NCBI GenBank assembly: GCA_030613835.1
Contig: JAUWLH010000029.1
Span: 1-12,164 of the forward strand
Direction: 5' to 3'
Source: Candidatus Bathyarchaeota archaeon
GTDB taxonomy: Archaea > Thermoproteota > Bathyarchaeia > TCS64
DNA length: 12,164 bases
How positions within the stretch are numbered: the stretch's first letter is position 1; every line of letters starts with the position of its first letter. Shown one piece after another: positions 5,994 through 12,164 of the stretch. The position numbers and the translations under genes are program-made. The notes under the pieces were generated by a model. The model searched no databases. It saw only the letters and a program-made list of their open reading frames with translations, and was not told where the DNA came from.

Positions 5994-7207
5994 CGATGAA
6001 GCCATTTGGGGAGCTAACTCCCAGGGTCGAGGCACTGGAGATCATAGACACCCACATCAAGCCAATAGAGGGAACCGAGATGATCCCTATAGGGGAATCA
6101 AATGGACGGGTACTGGCCGAGGAAGTGGTGGCTGGTTTCGATGTACCGCCTTTCCCAAGGGCTAGCATGGACGGCTATGCAGTGAAGGCAAAGGATACCG
6201 AGGGCTCAACCGAGGAAAAGCCCATATTTCTGAAGTTAATCGGCATCCAGCACACGGGCGGAGTCTTCCAGAGCACCGTCAACGACGGGGAGTGCCTTGA
6301 GATAGCCACCGGCGCACCCATGCCGGACGGCGCGGATGCCGTCGTAATGGTGGAGAACACCAAGAAGGACGGCGAGAAGGTGTCAATTGAGGGTCCTGTC
6401 AAAGCCCAGAGGAACATGGCTGAAGCTGGAGCTGATATGAAGAGGGGAACACACGTACTCTCCCCTGGGAAGACCATAACACCGGGGGTAATCGGAGCCC
6501 TCGCAGCCCTCGGATACATCGAGGTGGAGGTCTACAGGAAACCAAGTGTTGCCATTTACAGCAGCGGGCCAGAGATAGCGCCCCAGGGACAGGCTCTGAA
6601 GCCCGGGCAGATCTATGATATCAACAGCTACACTATGGCTACGGTCATCGAGGCCAACGGCGGCATCGCGGTCGTTAGCGGGATAATAGAAGACACCATT
6701 GAATCAATCGAGGAGTCACTCTTGAGTGCTTCGGAGCATGACCTCTGGGTCGTCAGCGGCGGCAGCAGCGTCGGCACCAAGGACCTGTTCAGCGAGGTCA
6801 TGGAGGAGCTGGGGACGGTCTACTTCCACGGCGTCAAGACCAAGCCTGGGAAGCCAACGCTGTTCGGAGAGGTGGACGGCACACCCATGTTCGGGATGCC
6901 GGGTTATCCCACCAGCTGCCTCAACAACAGCTATATCTACCTGATACCGGCGTTGCGCAAGATAGCGAGGCTTGAGCCCAAGCACTGGGTCAAGGTCAAA
7001 CTACTCATGGGTCATGACATGGTATCCAAGAGCGACAGGGAGCAGTTCATAACCGTCAGGATCGAGGATAGAAAGGCTTACCGGGTCTACAAGCAGAGCG
7101 GGGACATCACAAGCATGACCCACGCCGACGGCTTCATCATCCTGCCCATTGGGACCAACAAGGTTGATGAGGGAGAGGAAGTCGAGGTAACCCTCCTCCA
7201 CGTCTAG
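5990..7207 (+). CDS. moeA: Molybdopterin molybdenumtransferase (metal insertion, MoeA)
   Basis: MoeA hydrolyses MPT-AMP and inserts molybdate, or tungstate in W-dependent archaea, into molybdopterin. The 405-residue protein shows the four-domain layout: FPRASMDGYAVKA (55-67), GAPMPDGADAVV (109-120), YDINSY (209-214), SGGSSVGTKD (256-265), KPGKP (285-289) and GMPGYPTSC (302-310), then a beta-barrel domain IV from about 330. The GYPTSC form of the last motif is common in archaeal MoeA. The ATG at 5990 overlaps the moaB stop; an ATG two codons later is an alternative. Archaea often carry two moeA genes, with one proposed to be metal-specific. Next to a TupA-type transporter this copy may insert tungsten, which is inference. 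It is the last gene of the operon. Confidence 0.96.
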   Translation: MTMKPFGELTPRVEALEIIDTHIKPIEGTEMIPIGESNGRVLAEEVVAGFDVPPFPRASMDGYAVKAKDTEGSTEEKPIFLKLIGIQHTGGVFQSTVNDGECLEIATGAPMPDGADAVVMVENTKKDGEKVSIEGPVKAQRNMAEAGADMKRGTHVLSPGKTITPGVIGALAALGYIEVEVYRKPSVAIYSSGPEIAPQGQALKPGQIYDINSYTMATVIEANGGIAVVSGIIEDTIESIEESLLSASEHDLWVVSGGSSVGTKDLFSEVMEELGTVYFHGVKTKPGKPTLFGEVDGTPMFGMPGYPTSCLNNSYIYLIPALRKIARLEPKHWVKVKLLMGHDMVSKSDREQFITVRIEDRKAYRVYKQSGDITSMTHADGFIILPIGTNKVDEGEEVEVTLLHV

Positions 7208-7249
7208 GCACAGTTTAAAGCAGAGACGCCCTTCATTTCCCCGATAATC
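7208..7249 (+). promoter_or_regulatory. Probable leaderless promoter of the kynureninase gene
   Basis: The 42-nt gap holds a TATA-like CAGTTTAAAG (7211-7220) centred about 33 bp before the ATG at 7250. The bases just before the ATG (CCCGATAATC) show no Shine-Dalgarno sequence. This fits transcription starting at or near the ATG, separate from the moa operon, although read-through is possible because no terminator is visible after moeA. Confidence 0.45.
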
Positions 7250-8533
7250 ATGAAGTTCAGACTCGGCGAGGAGTTCGCCCTTAAGATGGACGCAAAGGAC
7301 CCGCTAGTCGGGTTCAAGGAGCGTTTCTACCACCTTGAAGACTCGATTTACATGGACGGTAACAGCCTCGGGCTGATGAGTAAGGACGCAGAGAAGACCC
7401 TTCTCAGGCTCATCGAGGAGTGGAAGGTTCTTGGCATCAAGGGCTGGGGAGGAGGTAAGATCCCGTGGATCAACTACGCGGACGAGCTGGGTAACCTCCA
7501 AGCGTCATTGGTTGGCGCCGAGGAGAACGAGTGCGTCGTAACGGGCGGCACAACAGTCAACCTACACACGTTGGTATCCACATTCTACAAGCCCGAGGAC
7601 AAGAAAAAGAAGATACTGGCGGATGAGTTGAACTTCCCAAGCGACCTGTATGCGCTTAGTGCACAGATCAGGCTCAAGGGCGGGGATCCAGACAAGGACC
7701 TAGTCCTGGTCAAGAGCAGGGACGGTATGACCATTGAGGAGGACGATATCATTGAGGCCATGACCGACGAGGTGCAGCTGGCGCTTCTGCCCAGCGTCTA
7801 TTACAAGAGCGGCCAGCTCCTTGACATGGGGAGGCTCACAGAGGAGGCCCACAAGAGGGGCATCATCATCGGTTTCGACTGCAGCCACAGCACGGGCGTC
7901 GTCCCCCACCACTTCAGCGAGTGGGGTTCAGACTTTGCCTTCTGGTGCAACTACAAGTACATGAACGGAGGACCTGGTAGCACTGGCAGCATCTACGTGA
8001 ACAAGAGGCACTGGGACGAGATGCCGGGAATGGCAGGGTGGTTCGGTAACAACCGTAGCACCATGTTCGAGATGAGGCAAAAGTTCGACTCTGCTGGGTC
8101 AGCTACTGCTTGGCAGATCGGGACAACCACCATGCTATCCACCGCCCCTATTGAGGGCAGCCTCAGGATGATGAGGGAGGCGGGCATCGAGAACATCAGG
8201 GTAAAGAGCCTCAAGATAACCGGGTACCTCATGTACCTCATCGACGAGACGCTCAGCGGCGAGCCCTACAACTACGGCATTGCCACACCCCGCGAGGACA
8301 AGAGGAGGGGCGGTCACGTCGGCGTCTTCCACGAAGACGCATGGAAGATCAACCAGGCACTGGTGGCAAAGGGCGTAATCCCGGACTTCCGCCCGCCCAA
8401 CATCATCAGACTGGCTCCAATCCCGCTCTATGTCAGCTACCACGATGTATGGAAGGTGGCCCAAGCGCTGAAATCAGTCATTGACGAGGGGGACATTGAG
8501 AGATTCAGCGACGACAAGAGCACGGTGACCTAG
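7250..8533 (+). CDS. kynU: Kynureninase-family PLP-dependent hydrolase
   Basis: This 427-residue fold-type-I PLP enzyme is predicted to cleave L-kynurenine to anthranilate and alanine. Hallmarks are YMDGNSLGL (34-42), IKGWGGGKIPW (63-73), FDCSHSTGVVPHHF (209-222) with the PLP-ring Asp210 and nearby His213, and WCNYKYMNGGPG (232-243), where Lys236 should form the Schiff base. Then come GWFG (263-266) and the GTTTML loop (291-296). Length is normal. One difference is the cofactor-phosphate loop, which reads TGGTTVNL (98-105) where bacterial kynureninases usually have a D-S-T-S-V-N type sequence; this marks a divergent clade. No tryptophan dioxygenase, kynurenine formamidase or nadA/B/C gene is nearby, so the pathway is unknown (NAD synthesis, tryptophan breakdown or another beta-acyl amino acid). 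It follows moeA after 42 nt. Confidence 0.9.
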   Translation: MKFRLGEEFALKMDAKDPLVGFKERFYHLEDSIYMDGNSLGLMSKDAEKTLLRLIEEWKVLGIKGWGGGKIPWINYADELGNLQASLVGAEENECVVTGGTTVNLHTLVSTFYKPEDKKKKILADELNFPSDLYALSAQIRLKGGDPDKDLVLVKSRDGMTIEEDDIIEAMTDEVQLALLPSVYYKSGQLLDMGRLTEEAHKRGIIIGFDCSHSTGVVPHHFSEWGSDFAFWCNYKYMNGGPGSTGSIYVNKRHWDEMPGMAGWFGNNRSTMFEMRQKFDSAGSATAWQIGTTTMLSTAPIEGSLRMMREAGIENIRVKSLKITGYLMYLIDETLSGEPYNYGIATPREDKRRGGHVGVFHEDAWKINQALVAKGVIPDFRPPNIIRLAPIPLYVSYHDVWKVAQALKSVIDEGDIERFSDDKSTVT

Positions 8534-8541
8534 CCTCAGTA

Positions 8542-8570
8542 CCTTTTCCATCCGGTTCCTCTTTTTCTTA
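8542..8570 (+). terminator. Pyrimidine/T-rich probable terminator after the kynureninase gene
   Basis: The 55-nt convergent gap contains CCTTTTCC and then CTCTTTTTCTT on the + strand, starting 9 nt after the kynureninase stop. Archaeal RNA polymerase terminates on such T-runs without needing a strong hairpin. Only a weak CCTCA...TGAGG pairing (8534-8538 with 8575-8579) flanks it. Confidence 0.45.
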
Positions 8571-8588
8571 ACGTTGAGGAACAACAAG

Positions 8589-9425
8589 TTACCTGTAATA
8601 AGGAAAAATGTTATTCAGGAAGCTCTTCTCAAGCCTCTGGACGAAAGCTTCGTACCTCTCGTTGACGTTGCCGAACTTGTCAGCGACCTCGTCGAAGGAT
8701 GCCGCAAGCTCGGCTTCCTGCTCCGACGAGATGTTCCTGTCCATCCATGGGTATAGTATCTCGTCCTCCCGCTTGATGTGGCCCTGTAGTAGCTCTTTGT
8801 AGGCTCCCAGGTGCTTCGTGACCCTTGCCCCGTCCTGCTCAGATACACCCTCGACGATGTTCTTGACGTGGTCTCTAGCGTTTCTGTGGTCCTCGTGGAA
8901 GGCTGAGACGATCTCGGAGTCCTCGTCGAAGTACTTGAACAGCAGGTCCTCCTCCTTTGCGTGGTGGAAGCTGTCGGCGTAGGTCTTGATGAAATCGATG
9001 CCTTCTAGCACCAGCTGCCTTCCGTCCTCCGTGGTCAGGTCCATTGACTTGGTTATGCAGGGAATTAATGCGATGAGCCGCTTGATGAGCTTGTGCTCGT
9101 CCACCAGTACCTGGACAGGCGGCGAGTACACGAATATCCTCTCCGCCTGCGCCTTTCCATCGTCCTCGGGTATATCGATCTCAGTGTCAGGGTAGATCAC
9201 CTTGGTGATCCTGCCCATCAGTGCCCGCTCGGTCTCAGGGGGAAGCCCGTGCACGTCCACTATGTCCTTGAGGAGGCACGTCCCCACCATGCATGCCCCG
9301 CATCCGATATCATAATCGTCCAGTATGGCCTCAAGCGTGGGGTGCTCAATGATTACGTCCTTGATGCCCCTGTTCAGGTACTCCTCCATGCCCTCCACGT
9401 GGGGGCTCGACTCATTTATCGCCAT
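8589..9425 (-). CDS. DUF1858-like plus hemerythrin-like (HHE) domain protein
   Basis: This is a 278-residue cytoplasmic two-domain protein. The N-terminal part (about 18-65) resembles the DUF1858/ScdA_N type, with IEHPTLEAILDDYDIGC and the cysteines C42-x2-C45-x4-C50 (CGACMVGTC). Residues about 105-230 form a four-helix hemerythrin-like bundle with likely di-iron ligands His111 (DEH), His154/155 with Glu158/159 (HHAKEED), His180 (EDH), and His216 with Glu220 (HIKREDE). A helical tail follows. Hemerythrin-like proteins bind O2 or sense O2/NO/iron, and ScdA-like proteins help repair iron centres. Which role applies here is not known. A clear Shine-Dalgarno AAGGAGA (9440-9434) lies 8 nt before the ATG, inside the end of the upstream arsR-type gene, so the two form an operon. 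Confidence 0.88.
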   Translation of the reverse strand: MAINESSPHVEGMEEYLNRGIKDVIIEHPTLEAILDDYDIGCGACMVGTCLLKDIVDVHGLPPETERALMGRITKVIYPDTEIDIPEDDGKAQAERIFVYSPPVQVLVDEHKLIKRLIALIPCITKSMDLTTEDGRQLVLEGIDFIKTYADSFHHAKEEDLLFKYFDEDSEIVSAFHEDHRNARDHVKNIVEGVSEQDGARVTKHLGAYKELLQGHIKREDEILYPWMDRNISSEQEAELAASFDEVADKFGNVNERYEAFVQRLEKSFLNNIFPYYR

Positions 9426-9428
9426 TTT

Positions 9429-9764
9429 TTATTTCTCCTTTATCACGTTGAGGTGACATGCCCTACCGTCTAGGCAGAATTTGTGGTGATGATTCTCGAC
9501 TACCTTCATCAACGGATCCACGGTCTCGTGGTTGACCGAGTAGATCCTCTGCTTTCCCACCCTCCTCACATATACGAAGTGGCAGTTCACCAGGTGCTTG
9601 AGGTTGTGGGAGATCATGCTCTGCTCCTGCTCAAGCTCCGCAGCAATCTGGTTCACGTGCATGGGTTGTTCCACCAATGACTCGATGATCGCCAGCCTTG
9701 TGGGGTTTGAGAGGGTTGAGAAGAATCCATAACACATTGTCGAGAGGTCTTTTTTCAGTATCAT
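9429..9764 (-). CDS. ArsR-family winged-helix repressor with Cys/His-rich C-terminus
   Basis: This is a 111-residue transcriptional regulator. The ArsR winged helix covers about 12-80: LSNPTRLAIIESL (18-30), recognition helix QSMISHNLKHL (48-58), and wing RRVGKQRIYSVN (67-78). After it come HHH (92-94), Cys97, Cys103 and His104, a plausible metal- or redox-sensing site, with Cys11 and Cys61 as further candidates. ArsR proteins usually release DNA on binding metal or on thiol oxidation. The gene ends 3 nt before the hemerythrin-like gene, which it probably controls together with itself. The divergent promoter region carries a palindrome suited to a dimer. An ATG at codon 10 is a possible alternative start, but the ATG at 9764 keeps the first helix. 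Confidence 0.9.
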   Translation of the reverse strand: MILKKDLSTMCYGFFSTLSNPTRLAIIESLVEQPMHVNQIAAELEQEQSMISHNLKHLVNCHFVYVRRVGKQRIYSVNHETVDPLMKVVENHHHKFCLDGRACHLNVIKEK

Positions 9765-9879
9765 TCACCTTATGATAGTTTCTACATATGTTGTGTATGT
9801 CATATGTGTATAAACCTTCCCTATTTTTCCCCGGTTCAAATAATTAATATCGCATGACATGGGATTTGATTCGAGGACA
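9765..9879. promoter_or_regulatory. Divergent promoter region of arsR-type and DUF362 genes
   Basis: On the + strand there are two TATA-like boxes. TGTATAAAC (9807-9815) would start a transcript near 9837. TAATTAATAT (9841-9850) lies about 34 bp before the ATG at 9880, matching the near-leaderless spacing of other genes here. On the minus strand, ACACATATG- and ACATATGTA-like AT-rich elements between about 9808 and 9784 are TATA candidates 24-40 bp before the ArsR ATG. The palindrome at 9784-9807 overlaps these boxes. Confidence 0.5.
9784..9807. promoter_or_regulatory. Inverted repeat ACATATG-N10-CATATGT, candidate ArsR operator
   Basis: The arms at 9784-9790 and 9801-9807 are exact reverse complements, and a third TATGT lies in the spacer (9796-9800). 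Its 24-bp size fits the operators of ArsR-family dimers. It covers the probable ArsR promoter and touches the distal TATA box of the DUF362 gene, so binding could repress both. AT-rich sequence raises the chance of accidental symmetry. Confidence 0.45.
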
Positions 9880-10713
9880 ATGTCAAGGGTAGCGGTCGTT
9901 AAGGGCGAGAGAGGGCTGAAGCCAGTCTACAGGGCGATGGATTTGATCCCGTACAAGGAGGCGTTGGAGGCATGGGACACGGTGCTGGTCAAGCCGAACC
10001 TAATCACATCGCATACCTACGAGACGGGAATTACCACCGACCCCATGGTCATCGAGGCGGTAATCAACATGGTCCACGAGCTTGGAAAGAAGGCGATAGT
10101 GGTCGAGACAGATGGAGGAATCACATCGCCAGATGAGGCAATACACACAACGGGAATGATGGAGGTCATCGAACGCCTTGGGGCCGAGTATGTGAACATG
10201 AGGAAGCTCAAGGACAAGGTGGAACTTGTGGTCGATGAGCCCAGGAAGGTGAAAAAGTTCAAGGTTGCGAGGATGGCCACGGAGAACGCCATAATCACCG
10301 TGCCCACAATGAAGACGCTGCACCACACCAGCATCACCATGGGCTTCAAAAACATGTTTGGCATGCTCACCACCCGGAAAAAGTTCCTGATGCACCGCCA
10401 CGGCATGAATAACGTCGTTTACGACATCTGCAAGACCCTACCGCCCACCCTGAGCGTTATCGACGGCTTCTACGGCAAGTCAGGCAAGGGTCCATGGCAG
10501 GGAGAACCGGTCAAGATGGACACCATCATCGCAAGCGTAGACCCGGTTGCCGCCGATGCAACCGCCGCAAGGTGTATCGGTATCGACCCCGAGACAATAG
10601 ACCATGTCAGGTGGCTACACGAGGCAGGAATCGGGGAGATCACCGATATTGAGGTCGTAGGTGACGGCATTGAGGCAGTCTACCAGAAATGGGACCGAGG
10701 ATTGGAAGACTAG
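9880..10713 (+). CDS. DUF362 domain protein
   Basis: This 277-residue protein covers a DUF362 domain and little else. Visible conserved parts are VAVVKG (4-9), VLVKPNL (35-41), the GITTDP loop (50-55), VVETDGG (74-80), GFKNMFG (155-161), DGFYGKSGKGPWQGEP (195-210) and DPVAADA (221-227). Some DUF362 proteins are fused to ferredoxin domains; this one has no Fe-S cluster motif. The biochemical role of the family is not settled. I chose ATG 9880 because homologues start directly with the strand SRVAVVKG and a TATA-like box lies 34 bp upstream; ATG 9859 would add seven residues. The gene is divergent from the arsR-type gene and may share its operator. It meets the DUF1080 gene stop to stop. Confidence 0.85.
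   Translation: MSRVAVVKGERGLKPVYRAMDLIPYKEALEAWDTVLVKPNLITSHTYETGITTDPMVIEAVINMVHELGKKAIVVETDGGITSPDEAIHTTGMMEVIERLGAEYVNMRKLKDKVELVVDEPRKVKKFKVARMATENAIITVPTMKTLHHTSITMGFKNMFGMLTTRKKFLMHRHGMNNVVYDICKTLPPTLSVIDGFYGKSGKGPWQGEPVKMDTIIASVDPVAADATAARCIGIDPETIDHVRWLHEAGIGEITDIEVVGDGIEAVYQKWDRGLED
10710..10713. other. Shared CTAG stop-stop overlap of DUF362 and DUF1080 genes
   Basis: CTAG provides TAG for the + strand DUF362 gene (10711-10713) and TAG for the minus-strand DUF1080 gene (10712-10710). This is the second case in the window, after 156-159. Confidence 0.85.
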
Positions 10714-11462
10714 GTTCTCGCAGGTGTCAGTATTAGGTTCCTGTATTCAATGGCCCTGTGATCGCCCTGAAGCATGATCGGCCCGGGCTCACCCTCGTTT
10801 GAGTCAAGGGCACCGCCCGTCAAGCCAGGTATTTCCTGACGATCAACAATGGTCTCACCGTTGAAAACGATCGTGACCCAGCGACCGATGAAGGTGATGT
10901 CATAGGAGTTCCACTCCCCCACGGGTTTTGTCATCTTCTTGGAGGGTTTCAGATAACCGTAGATGGACCCCGTTGACCTGCCCCCTGGCTCCCTGTCGTG
11001 GTCATCAAGTATCTGGACCTCGTATCTCCCCCTGAGGTAGATCCCGCTGTTGCCCTTCTCGGGGACCCTCCACTCGGCATGGAGCTTAAAATCGGAGTAC
11101 CTGCCCTTGGTTACTAGGTCCACGCTCGGAGGGGTGTTGCTGATGATTCCGTTCTCGACCTTCCAGCCGCTCGGGTTATCCGAGAACCTCGGTCCCCAGT
11201 TAGACAAGCCTTCCCTGATGAGGTTAATAGGCGATCCCCACTCCACCTCTCGGTAACCAAGCTTTGGCGCGGAAACCGCGCTGAACTCGACCCAGTTGCC
11301 CTCGTCATCATTTGTCGTTCCCGTGATCTTCCCGTCAACCAGCGTTCCCTTGAAGATCAGGTCACCTTCCCGCTTCTCGTACTGAGGTGGGAGGCTGAAG
11401 TATAGCTCATTTCCCTCGAAACGAACTTCAGTCATGAGCCTCGCGCTGCCCTCGATGCCCAC
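10710..11462 (-). CDS. DUF1080 (3-keto-glycoside hydrolase family) protein with N-terminal lipocalin-like segment
   Basis: From the first conventional start, a GTG at 11462, the protein has 250 residues. Residues about 75-248 are a DUF1080 jelly-roll domain: NSGIYLRGRYEVQILD (138-153), STGSIYG (163-169), GEWNSYDITF (182-191) and PGPIMLQGDH (226-235). The family includes 3-keto-disaccharide/3-keto-glucoside hydrolases; the substrate here is unknown. Residues 1-67 (FSLPPQYEK, GTLVDGKITGTT, FSAVSAPKL) look like the second half of a lipocalin-like beta domain found before DUF1080 in other proteins. Its first strands are encoded in the same open frame at 11463-11567, before any ATG, GTG or TTG. 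The true start is therefore probably upstream of 11462. No signal peptide is seen. The gene directly follows the winged-helix gene. Confidence 0.85.
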   Translation of the reverse strand: MGIEGSARLMTEVRFEGNELYFSLPPQYEKREGDLIFKGTLVDGKITGTTNDDEGNWVEFSAVSAPKLGYREVEWGSPINLIREGLSNWGPRFSDNPSGWKVENGIISNTPPSVDLVTKGRYSDFKLHAEWRVPEKGNSGIYLRGRYEVQILDDHDREPGGRSTGSIYGYLKPSKKMTKPVGEWNSYDITFIGRWVTIVFNGETIVDRQEIPGLTGGALDSNEGEPGPIMLQGDHRAIEYRNLILTPART

Positions 11463-11570
11463 GAATCTACTTGATATCGCCCCATCCTCGTTGATCTCGA
11501 ACCAAGACGCGTAATCCCTGTCACGTAGCTTTACGACCGCGTCCCATCTACCCTCGATCGTCGTAATTAT
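11463..11570 (-). other. In-frame coding extension of the DUF1080 gene lacking a conventional start
   Basis: Reading upstream of the GTG at 11462 in frame gives protein-like sequence (TTIEGRWDAVVKLRDRDYAS, then WFEINEDGAISSRF) that completes the N-terminal lipocalin-like domain. No ATG, GTG or TTG occurs in this frame back to about 11684, inside the winged-helix gene. An AGGAG overlapping the end of that gene precedes ATA (11570-11568) by 5 nt and ATT (11567-11565) by 8 nt. One of these non-standard codons may be the start, or the assembly may carry an error. Confidence 0.5.
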
Positions 11571-12163
11571 TTCAACTCCTGACTCAGCTGAGCCAGCATC
11601 ATCAGCGCCTTCATGCCCTTCGTAGTCAGCACATAGTCTTTTGACTCGAACTGATCCAGGTAATCGGTGTCCCTGAGCTTCCTGATGTGGTACAGCAGCT
11701 GCCCGCCCTCCTGACCCGTTGCCCTTGAGAGGTCGTTGAACCTGTTCTCGCCCCTGTAGATGCTCTGGAGTATCTGAATCCTCACCTTGTTGCTGATTGG
11801 GTTAACGATGAGCTCGCTAGCCCTCTCGGCGTCAAGGGAGTTTACAGTCGCCGTGTTCTGGGCGAGAAAAACCGCCGGTGTCTCGATGAGCTTCAACTGA
11901 GATATCAGCTGCATATTGGACACCATGAGACGCGCCTCGTTCTCAAGGCAGGCCACGCAGCCCTTCCTACCGACATCCTCAAAGTACGCCTTGGACTGGT
12001 TGAGCCGCGCGAGGGCCACCTCAAGTGCGGTATATGATGCCGAGAACTTTCCCACCTTGAGGAGAGCCAAGTACTCGGTCTGGAGCCCCCCCATCTGGGT
12101 CTTGCAGATGGCCTCCTCCTCCGTTCTATCGCATTTCAAGTTGGCCACAAGGTCATGGCTCAT
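11567..12163 (-). CDS. Winged-helix DNA-binding protein with N-terminal helical Cys-containing region
   Basis: This is a 198-residue putative transcription regulator; the start may lie beyond the window edge, but the ATG at 12163 gives a plausible protein. Residues 1-115 are mostly helical with C11, C20 and a C69-x2-C72 pair, of unknown role (possible metal, redox or ligand sensing). Residues about 118-190 form an ArsR-like winged helix of the HTH_20 type: NPISNKVRIQILQSIYRG, then TGQEGGQLLYHIRKL as recognition helix, and the wing FESKDYVLTTKG. The stop touches the probable true start of the DUF1080 gene, so the regulator and the hydrolase are likely co-transcribed and coupled. Its target is not known; control of its own operon is a guess. 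Confidence 0.82.
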   Translation of the reverse strand: MSHDLVANLKCDRTEEEAICKTQMGGLQTEYLALLKVGKFSASYTALEVALARLNQSKAYFEDVGRKGCVACLENEARLMVSNMQLISQLKLIETPAVFLAQNTATVNSLDAERASELIVNPISNKVRIQILQSIYRGENRFNDLSRATGQEGGQLLYHIRKLRDTDYLDQFESKDYVLTTKGMKALMMLAQLSQELK

Positions 12164-12164
12164 C

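Noticed and set aside
8534..8588. Hairpin terminator CCTCA...TGAGG
   Set aside because: Five base pairs with a 36-nt loop is too weak; the T-rich tract alone is the better terminator candidate.
10000..10406. Two overlapping minus-strand open frames opposite the DUF362 gene
   Set aside because: Antisense shadows; the + strand frame contains the conserved DUF362 motifs.

Overview
This window is almost certainly archaeal. Operon heads are preceded by TATA-like boxes about 24-40 bp from the start codon, with little or no Shine-Dalgarno sequence. Arginine is mostly AGG/AGA, and MoaA has the CHHEGE-type N-terminus common in archaea. The sequence does not fix the lineage. The window is gene-dense and holds no RNA gene, transposon, CRISPR array or integration signature that I could see.

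Left part (1-3351): the 3' end of an unidentified + strand gene meets, stop codon to stop codon, a minus-strand gene for a very cysteine-rich small protein with a probable thioredoxin-like fold. Upstream of that on the minus strand is a complete tungstate-type ABC transporter, tupA (binding protein) -> tupB (permease) -> tupC (ATPase with a C-terminal TOBE-like domain).

Centre (3471-7207): a tightly packed + strand molybdopterin operon, moaA-moaD-moaE-moaC-moaB-moeA. Most stop and start codons overlap, and the longest gap is 1 nt. It covers GTP -> cyclic pyranopterin phosphate (MoaA, MoaC), dithiolene formation (MoaD, MoaE), adenylylation (MoaB) and metal insertion (MoeA). It is transcribed divergently from tupA. 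The 119-bp promoter region between them carries a perfect CATATCG-N7-CGATATG palindrome, so uptake of the W/Mo oxyanion and synthesis of its cofactor are plausibly co-regulated. No ModE-like regulator is encoded here.

Right part (7250-12164): a kynureninase-family PLP enzyme with its own probable leaderless promoter; a minus-strand pair of an ArsR-type repressor with a Cys/His-rich tail and a DUF1858-like/hemerythrin protein; a divergent DUF362 protein that shares a promoter region with the ArsR gene, which contains a second palindrome; and a minus-strand pair of a winged-helix protein and a DUF1080 (3-keto-glycoside hydrolase family) protein. The DUF1080 reading frame runs about 100 nt upstream of any conventional start codon, up to the stop of the winged-helix gene.

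The most unusual points are the shared tup/moa operator candidate, the cysteine-cluster thioredoxin-like protein next to the tungstate transporter, the ArsR/hemerythrin/DUF362 promoter palindrome, the missing conventional start of the DUF1080 gene, and two convergent gene pairs that end on one shared CTAG.
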